This document shows, in pieces, positions 56,719 to 64,000 of a stretch of DNA of 64,000 bases. Position 1 is the first letter of the stretch. Each line of letters begins with the position of its first letter. The DNA is from Sesamum alatum. Lineage: Eukaryota; Streptophyta; Magnoliopsida; Lamiales; Pedaliaceae. The stretch is taken from positions 39,400,479 to 39,464,478 of the forward strand of contig JACGWO010000005.1 of the NCBI GenBank assembly GCA_034509735.1, read 5' to 3'. The notes under the pieces are model-generated. The model saw only the letters and a list, made by a program, of their open reading frames with translations. It was not told the origin of the DNA and did not search any database. The position numbers and the translations under genes were made by a program.

Positions 56719-56726
56719 GAGCCATG
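56699..56726 (+). promoter_or_regulatory. Hairpin enclosing the primer-binding site
   Basis: CATGGCTC (56699-56706) and GAGCCATG (56719-56726) form a perfect eight-base stem around a 12-base loop that holds most of the primer-binding site. Confidence 0.6.
56711..56723 (+). promoter_or_regulatory. tRNA-Met primer-binding site
   Basis: TGGTATCAGAGCC is complementary to the 3' end of plant initiator tRNA-Met and is the minus-strand primer site of caulimovirids (and of many Ty1-type elements). It is complete only in the right arm; the left arm starts inside it. Confidence 0.85.
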
Positions 56727-56780
56727 TTATTGAAGTTGTATTGGATAATTCAACAGTACTTGTTTTATATATTGCTTAAT

Positions 56781-57849
56781 ATGCAATATTTATCTGTTTC
56801 AGATATAAATACTGTTTAAAAATTCCAAAAAGGAAGAATATGAAATTCCTAAGAATTTAAGTCAATTAAATAAATGGACAATTCCTAAGGTAAATCCTAG
56901 ATTAATTTATAATTTCGGCCGATTTGATTTTTGGAAGACAAAACAGATTGTAAAGACTAGTGAGGAATCAATAGCCCTTGATAATGAAGAAAGAGTAATA
57001 AAACTTTTAGATGCTATGGATATAGGGCATTATCAGGATGAATATAAATTTTTACATATAGGATTAGTACAAATTGCTTTTTAAACCCTTAACATTAGAA
57101 GGTTTACCTGAAAGTTTTTTTAGCTGCTCTTAGAGATGCAAGGAATTTAGATTGGAAAAAATCTTTGATTGGGATAATACAATCCAGCCTAGCTCACGGG
57201 CCGGTATTTTTTTAATGTCTATCCGAATTTACAATTGTCCTTATCGGATGCAAATATATTAGATGCTTTAACATTAAATGTTAAAACTCATGGGTATAAT
57301 TATACACCCGGATCTGAATTAATATGTGTATGTTATAGAATATATTATAAACTTCTTCATACCCTTAATCCTAACTGTAGAATACAAGATAATAAGTCAT
57401 TAGAACAAACTATATTTTTTGAAACAAATTTACATAGTTCTAGAATTAATACTAGAAGGCAAATAAAATGGAGTGAAATAGAATTCCCAGAAAGTTGGAT
57501 AATTGAGAAAGAAGTTCCAATTTTAAGTCATATAGAAAGTAATTATGCTAGTATTGTTCAAAATCCAGAAGGAAATGTTAGAATAGACTTTATTAATAAC
57601 CAACCAAAATGTTTAAGAAGCAATTCTTCAAGATATTCTACAATATCATATTTTTCACCAGTTGAAATTATGACTCCATCTAGAGCATCCACTTCACAAA
57701 ATAGAGAAGAAAATAGCCAAGAAGATATAAAGAGAAAATAAAGTTGAACAAATAAGGATTCAGTCTAATAATATTGCTAAAGGGATATATAAAGATCCAA
57801 GATTAAATGAAAGAATTAACTTCAGAAACAAATTTTTGTTTATAAATGA
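56781..57849 (+). pseudogene. Right-arm movement protein copy
   Basis: The counterpart of 56381-55316. It starts at 56781 and is shifted early. It is open from 57235 to 57741 with LSLSDANILDALTLN and is shifted again near 57735 by a small insertion in the AGAGA run. Its breaks are partly different from those of the left copy. Confidence 0.65.
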
Positions 57850-58610
57850 ATAATTTAAATCTAATTGATTTAGAAACAGAGATCCCATTAGTAGACTATT
57901 CTAAAATAATAGATTTTAGTCCTGGATCTCTAGTTAGAAAAGAAATTCAGAAAGAATTCAAGGAAGAAAGATGGAAACCATTTAGAAAATGGTTCTTTGA
58001 AAACTTTAATATAGCAAACCAAAAAATAATCTCTCAACAATTTTATAAAGAATTAACTATAAGGAATAAAATAGTTGCTTTTGTTCCCTGGTTTCTCAAT
58101 CAAATATTCAGAACAATATTTAAATGTACTAGAGAGAAAGTATTTTTTAGATAATGGAAAAATTGTTAATAACATATTTCCCCCTCAACAATCATTTAAA
58201 ATGAACTCGAATGAAATAGAAATTAATTTCAAAGCATTTTCAAAATTAATTGAAGATGATACCCTAATAATTACAATGGCCCAAATTAATGAGTTAATGA
58301 AAAAACAAAATTATACAAATTTGTATTTAAATATTATAGGAGAACAAATTACCGAACTAAATAAAAAAATAGATAAAATATCTAATTGGCAGCAGGAAAT
58401 TAATTCTAAAATACAGTAATTGGTGGACTAAATAAAGAAATCATAGCAAAATCATCAATCCAACCGCCTCCTGAAATTGAAGATTTCCATTTAAAACCCT
58501 TAGGAGAATTAGAAAAATTATTGGATCAAAAATTTAGGGACTTAAAATTAAACACCTTAAGTGATGACATGACAACTGAAAATAGTAGAAAAAAATTTGC
58601 CAGAAGGAAT
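57846..58610 (+). pseudogene. Right-arm copy of the ORF before coat protein
   Basis: The counterpart of 55319-54547, starting in the same ATGA overlap. A shift near 58100 (an extra base in the CTGGTTTCTC...AATC part) moves the frame. It is then open to 58419, where a run of four A instead of five ends it. Confidence 0.55.
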
Positions 58611-60690
58611 AAATAAAATAGAGAAATATGCTAGGAAGCCTATGCAAACAAAATTTTATTATCCTAGGCCCACACCTCAAGACATACTATATGAGGAACA
58701 AGAGATTTATGACCAGCATAGCTATAATGGGAAACAAATTTATGAATGGAATATTGATGGTTATACAGAAAGACAAATCTACAATACTATTCACAGAATG
58801 ATGATGTATAGTACTGTCTGTAAAGGAAATAATAATACAGATAAGGCTATTGCTAAAATGATTATAGCAGGTTTTACAGGACAATTAAAAGGCTGGTGGG
58901 ATAATTATCTTAGCCCGATGGACAGAAATGAAATTTTGAGTACAGTCAAACCAGAAAATATGGAAGAACAAGCAGTCTATACACTTGCCATTAATATAGT
59001 AGAACATTTTACAGGAGATGGTCCGATAATAGTGAAAATATTAGAACCTATTACAGAATTTCCAATGTAAAACTCTAACATCCTTTAGGTTTTACAAAGA
59101 TGTCTTCCTTACTAGAGTAATGGAACTCCCAGAATCCAATGATGCTCATTGGAAATCTAGATTCATCGATGGACCTTCCTCACCTATTCGCTGAAAGGGT
59201 TTAGGAAGAATCTCAGAAATGGAGGGGTAGCAATAAATTATAATCAATATACTTATGGGGAAGTTAATTGGAACTTGCATTCAAGAAGGTTTAAATCTAT
59301 GCAATGAAATTAGATTAAATAAACAAATTAAAAAGACAAAATTTAACAGAGAAGAAACAACTAGGAGAATTTTGTGCTCAATTTGGAATAGAAATGATGC
59401 CCGTCAGATAGACAAAAAATTCCCAAATATAGGACCCCAGAGGGAAAAAAGAAAAGACATAAAAAACGGAGTGATAGAAAAGAAAAAATAAACAAAGAAC
59501 ATAACCAGAAAAGATGAATGGAAAACTAAAAATAATGTAACAAAAAGATAAGAAGATGTTACATTTGCGGTGAAACAGACCACCTTGCAAATAGATGTAG
59601 AAATAAAAGAGCTAAAAAGATTAAAAAAGAAGATTAATAGTCTTAAATAGAAGACCAAGAAAAAAAAATATAATAAACAATATTTTTGAAGGAAAAGAAT
59701 CTTCCGAATCTGAAAATTAGAAGAAAATAATCAAGATGAATTAGGAAATATAGAAGAGAATCCTGAGAATTTATCAACCTCGGATGAATCAAATGAAAGA
59801 AGAAGATTCTTCTTGTCCATGTAAACAAAGGGACTAATGAAGAAGAATCAGATGATGAATTTTATGAATTAATGGCACAATTCAAAGATTGTCAACAGTA
59901 AATGTCCTTACAGATAATCATATAGTTGAGTTGCTCAGGGAAAATTAAGGACCCTGAAATAAGAATATTATCCTTAGTAAAATGGATAACAATAGAGGTC
60001 ATCTTCTGAGTCAAATCAGACATATGAAAACTTAATTAGTAAACCATTTGAACCCTATACAATTACTGAAGTTAAAAAAATACTCAGAGAAAAACAAACC
60101 ATTAAAGATACCTTCCACTGCAGAAGATCTAAAATTAGAAGTTGAAAAATTAAAGAAGAAATAAAAATATTAAGAAATATAATCAAGACTCTTACTACTA
60201 GAATAGAAATATTAGAAATAGACAACAAATAACAAATTCATTGAATTAAGTAAAGAGAAAATTGAGGATAATTCCTATCTACATTAGAGGTAGTGACCAG
60301 TCAAAAATGGAATATAAAGATTGACTTATTGATAAGTAATAATTTAGAAAAACATTTACTGCTCTAGTAGATAGTGGTGGCAGATATTAATTGTATAAAA
60401 GAAGGATTAATACCAACCAAATACTTTGAAAAAACCAACTCATTCATTATCCTCTGCAATGGGCAAAAATTAAACATAAGTTTTAAAATCCCAAAAGCTT
60501 TATAATGTAATAATAAAAAATGTATCCCTATGAGTTTCCTACTAATTAAGGATTAACAATGATATAATCTTAGGAACACCCTTTCTAAAAAAGATTTTCC
60601 CAATAAAAACATTAATGACAAAGGTATAAATAGGAACATTTGAAGATGAGATAATAAAATTGAATTTATTACTCAACAATGGAATAAGTT
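58597..60690 (+). pseudogene. Right-arm coat/zinc knuckle/protease copy
   Basis: The counterpart of 54535-52463. The first 157 residues are open, with the coat-like AGFTGQLKGWWDNYL. From about 59020 there are many one-base shifts. The zinc knuckle (about 59555-59600) and the protease motif (about 60360-60390, with an inserted base) are still recognisable by eye. Confidence 0.65.
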
Positions 60691-60949
60691 ATTAATGAAA
60701 TAAGAGATTTAATATTTTAAAACAAATCAATCTGTTTTATAAAAGAAGAAATCAATTCTTTACAGATAGATGAATTACTTCAAAATCCAAATTACAAGCA
60801 AAAATTAAATGGTTCAAAATAAATTCGAACTTGAGACATGTAATGAACACCCTAATCGCATTTTGGCATGAAAGAAACATATTGTAAGCTCCCATATGAA
60901 AATGAGTTTTTTAGAAAAAAATATTCCACTAACGGCGAGACCTTGTAGA

Positions 60950-62206
60950 TGAATTCCGAATATCTAGAGTTATATGCAAAGAGGAGATTAAGGGATTAGT
61001 AGATAAAAAAACTAATTAGATCCTCTAAAATCACCTTGGTCATGTACTGCTTTTTATGTTAATAACATGCAGAACAGGGAAGAGGGAGACCTAGACTTGT
61101 TATCAATTTAAGCCCCTCAATAAAGTTTAAAATGGGATAAGGTATCCAATCCCCAAATAAAAAAGATCTTTTAGATAGATTGCATAAGGCAATAATTTTT
61201 TTCAAAATTTGACTTAAAATCAGGATATTGGCAGATTCAGATAAGTGAATCAGATAGATATAAAACTGCATTTACAGTTCCTTTTGGCCATTATGAGTGG
61301 AATGTTATGCCTTTTGGTTCTGAAAAATGCACCTTAGAATTCCAAAATATCATGAATGATATTTTTAACCAATTCTCGAACTTTATTATTGTTTATATTG
61401 ATGACATCTTAGTCTTCTCCAATAACATAGAAGACCACTTTAAACATTTAGAAATGTTAAAACGATGTCATTCAAAATGGATTAGTAATATCTAAACCAA
61501 AATGAGTATCTTCCAAACTAAGATAAGATTTTTAGGTCACAATATCGAAAAAGGAGAAATAATTCCATTAACAGATGCATAGAATTTTTGCAGATAAATT
61601 TCCGGATAAAATTATTGATAGAACTCAATTACAGAGATTTTTAGGAAGCCTAATTTATAGCTCCATATTACAAAAATCTTGCACAAGACACAGCATTATT
61701 ATATGATAGGCTCAAGAAAAATCCATTGGAATGGACACGAAGATCACACTAAAGCAGTTAGGCTAATAAAACAGAAGGTTAAATCATTACCATGTCTAAC
61801 ACTAGCAAATCCTAATTGGAAGAAAATAATAGAAACAGATGCTTCTGAAATAGGGATTTGGAGGAATATTAAAACAAATCATAATAAACAAGAATATTTA
61901 GTTAGATTCCATTCTGGAAAATGGAAAGCAGGCCCAATTAAATTATGCTACAGTGGCTAAAAGAAGTTCTGCGTATTGTTAAATGTGTTTTAAAATTCAA
62001 TGATGACTTATTAAACCAAGAATTTATTATCAGAATCAGATTGTTTCTGCTGCTAAGTTTATGTTTAACAAAGACTTTAAGCATGATGTTTCTAAACAAA
62101 TGTTTGCATAGATGGCAAGCACATTGTAGCTCCATTTAATTTTACAATAGAACATATTAAAGGAAAGACTAATAGTCTTCCTGACTTCTTACAAGAGAAT
62201 ATCTAA
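60950..62206 (+). pseudogene. Right-arm reverse transcriptase/RNase H copy
   Basis: The counterpart of 52192-50918. The YIDD motif is readable at 61395-61407, within FIIVYIDDILVF, but the gene is in at least six frame pieces. A KNAP-type block near 61322 has a substitution cluster. Confidence 0.65.
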
Positions 62207-62567
62207 ATGAACACAGACATTGGTAAATTTAACTGGATTGGAGGAGAATTTTTATAGGAGTAAAGTACTCCTCTAAAATCCCAGATTATTGGGTTGAAGA
62301 TAGGATTGAAGGAGAAAGTTATTGGATGAAATGGACTAAAATGGCCTGTATATAGGTTTGAATTTGGGATGAGCCTATTGAATATAAGGCACGACTTAAA
62401 AGAATTCAGAGAATAATAAGAAAAAAGATTGAGGAGAGAAAAAAAAATTATTTCGGAAATTCTTATTCAACATCCAAATGCGACATGTCTTATCATTATC
62501 GCATAAAAAATATTTGGATAGCAAATTTGTTGTATCACCAAAAATTGCAGGATATTATGCCGGTTAA
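62207..62567 (+). pseudogene. Right-arm copy of the small viral ORF
   Basis: The counterpart of 50937-50575, with one-base shifts near 62257 and 62328. Confidence 0.5.
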
Positions 62568-64000
62568 ATGAATAATCCTTTTATTGCAGGAATGCTTCCT
62601 CAAAGAGGAAGAGGCAGAAACTCCTCCAATCAGAGAGGAAGGTAGATTTAGACCAGGCGAAATTATACGCCAAGGTAACAGATCATTAATTAAAGACAAC
62701 ATTTCCGGAATAGGAAGATACAATAAAGTCTCTGAGGAAGAAAATGAGCTCTTCCAGCAATTCCTCATATTTAAAAAGGAGCAGAAAAAAAATCGCCGCC
62801 GAGAAGTATCATCTTCTTCAGTATCTTATGCTAAAATATTGAAGAAAGAAGATGAGTTAGTAAAACTATAAATTAGTGAACATCAGGAGTAATACCTACT
62901 TCTGGAAATGAGGATTTAGGTGGGAAAAAAGATCCATGGTATCTAAATGAAAAGATATCTGGATGTGACAGCATTCACAGCAGGTTCATATAAACCAAGG
63001 CTCATTATGAGTGTAGTCCTGAAAGTCAATGGCAAGTGTTTGAAATTACTCACACTTAATCTCCCAATAATCGAAAAGAATTTAATTACTCAAAAGCAGC
63101 TAATAAAAAAAAATTCATTACTGCCTGTTGACTGGGGAATTAACCCATTAGGTGAACAAAGAATGATTATTCATCCAGAGTCTAAATCCCCAATAAAATT
63201 CTAATTATTGGGACTAAGTTTGAGCATTCAACAAACTTTTCTCTATGAAAAATTATAAGAGAAAACAACATTGTTTTTTCAAAATTGTCCATTGTTTTCC
63301 AACAAGAAGTACCAAATGGGTATTTCAATGGTGGTAAATTATTGGTCCTCCAATTTTCTATAACTCCCTGAAATTTTCCATGGTATTATACGGAATGGAT
63401 CTCAATTGTCAGCCAAAAATCTATCCAGCGAAAAATCACAGAAATAGATTGAAGGAATGGGCCTCCATTCTTCTTTTTTATGAATTCTCACTTCCATGAT
63501 TTGGAAATGGCTACCTGAAGTAGGAATGACCTTACAAAAAATTCCTTGTATTAAAAGGAAATTCTTTGTTTCTAAATTCTGAGTAAATTAATGCTATTCA
63601 ATCCGGGAAAACAAAACAAATATTTTGTCAAGAAGCACTTTGATGAAATGGAGGAAAACTCCAGAATACAAAGCCACTCCTGGAAAGAAGAAAATCAGAC
63701 TCCTAGCCCATCTCGAGCATAATTATCGCAAAGGAACAGGAGCAAGAGAGGTATTATCCTCTAAAAGAACAAATGATTTGAGGAATATCTCAATCTAAGT
63801 CCAGAAAAACCTTCAAACGAATCTGACAGGAGCAGAGTCCCCAATGGAAACCCTCCAAAGATGAAGAAAATAAGTATTCTTGTTTAGCAGGGTAATCCAC
63901 AAAGACCATTTGAAAGAATCCCAACCACGAAATTTATCCTTGATCAACTATTTCAGGGAATCAGGACTGCTTTTTTGAAAGCAAAATCAAAAGGTTGGGA
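62568..64000 (+). pseudogene. Right-arm copy of the last viral ORF (partial)
   Basis: The counterpart of 50574-49170, cut by the window end. It is open for about 100 residues (IRQGNRSLIKDNISGIGRYN), then repeatedly shifted. Confidence 0.55.

Larger units (their letters stand above)
56719..64000 (+). mobile_element. Endogenous pararetrovirus, right arm (inverted copy)
   Basis: The same sequence as the left arm in inverted orientation, running off the window end in the last ORF. Its length (7282 bp) nearly equals that of the matching left segment (about 7270 bp). Base substitutions look rare, but one-base insertions and deletions are frequent from about 59000 on. All long frames are broken. 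Confidence 0.85.

Noticed and set aside
56321..56830. LTR retrotransposon pair
   Set aside because: The inverted repeat and primer-binding site could suggest an LTR element, but the arms are inverted and not direct, and there is no integrase. The movement and coat protein blocks show a pararetrovirus.
1..64000. CRISPR array or bacterial operon
   Set aside because: No regularly spaced identical repeats with unique spacers. The 25-bp repeats at 56524-56649 are only four and their spacers are alike. All gene structure is eukaryotic.

Overview
This is plant nuclear DNA. The genes have spliced exons with GT..AG borders, AT-rich introns and intergenic DNA, tRNA-derived SINEs, MITE-like foldback elements and an integrated pararetrovirus. 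The conserved proteins (XRCC1, CENP-C, an F-box/kelch protein of the KMD/KFB type, ASHR2, a GT4 glycosyltransferase and a Barentsz/MLN51 homologue) are of eudicot type. I cannot name the species; an asterid is a guess.

Layout. 1-6.2 kb: the 5' end of XRCC1 (minus) lies head-to-head with a complete ten-exon CENP-C gene (plus). 6.2-14.5 kb: AT-rich intergenic DNA with foldback elements, a local duplication and SINE relics. 14.6-18 kb: two single-exon genes on plus, the F-box/kelch gene and the SET/MYND gene ASHR2. 18.9-22.4 kb: a four-exon GT4-type glycosyltransferase on minus. 25.7-30 kb: a nine-exon CASC3/Barentsz/MLN51 gene on minus. Its exon 4 carries one surplus base that breaks the frame, and its last intron is GC-AG.

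32-46.8 kb: seven small secreted cysteine-rich peptide genes, all on minus and separated by repeats. All share a core of C-X3-C-X3-C-X(8-10)-C-X3-C-X3-C after a signal peptide. Five are thionin-like; three of these have a clean second exon, one has lost the intron donor and one is cut by a 220-bp insertion. Two more distant one-exon members keep only the core. This family in various states of expansion and decay is the most interesting host locus in the window.

48.6-64 kb: a large inverted repeat of an endogenous caulimovirid-like pararetrovirus. The left arm (minus, about 48631-56443) runs from the primer-binding-site region through movement protein, an unrecognised ORF, coat protein/zinc knuckle/aspartic protease, reverse transcriptase/RNase H and two downstream ORFs to a TATA promoter, and ends at a 47-base poly(A) on the viral strand. 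The right arm (plus, 56719 to the window end) is the same sequence with many one-base indels. Between them lie 275 bp of leader-like DNA with four copies of a 25-bp-spaced repeat and an intact tRNA-Met primer-binding site. Neither arm encodes a full protein set as it stands.

XRCC1, CENP-C and the KFB gene keep an order that, from memory, Arabidopsis has split between two duplicated chromosome 1 segments (At1g15660/At1g15670 and At1g80420/At1g80440). The Barentsz homologue also belongs to these segments. The host part of the window therefore looks like an old conserved euchromatic block, and the peptide cluster and virus like later accessory material.
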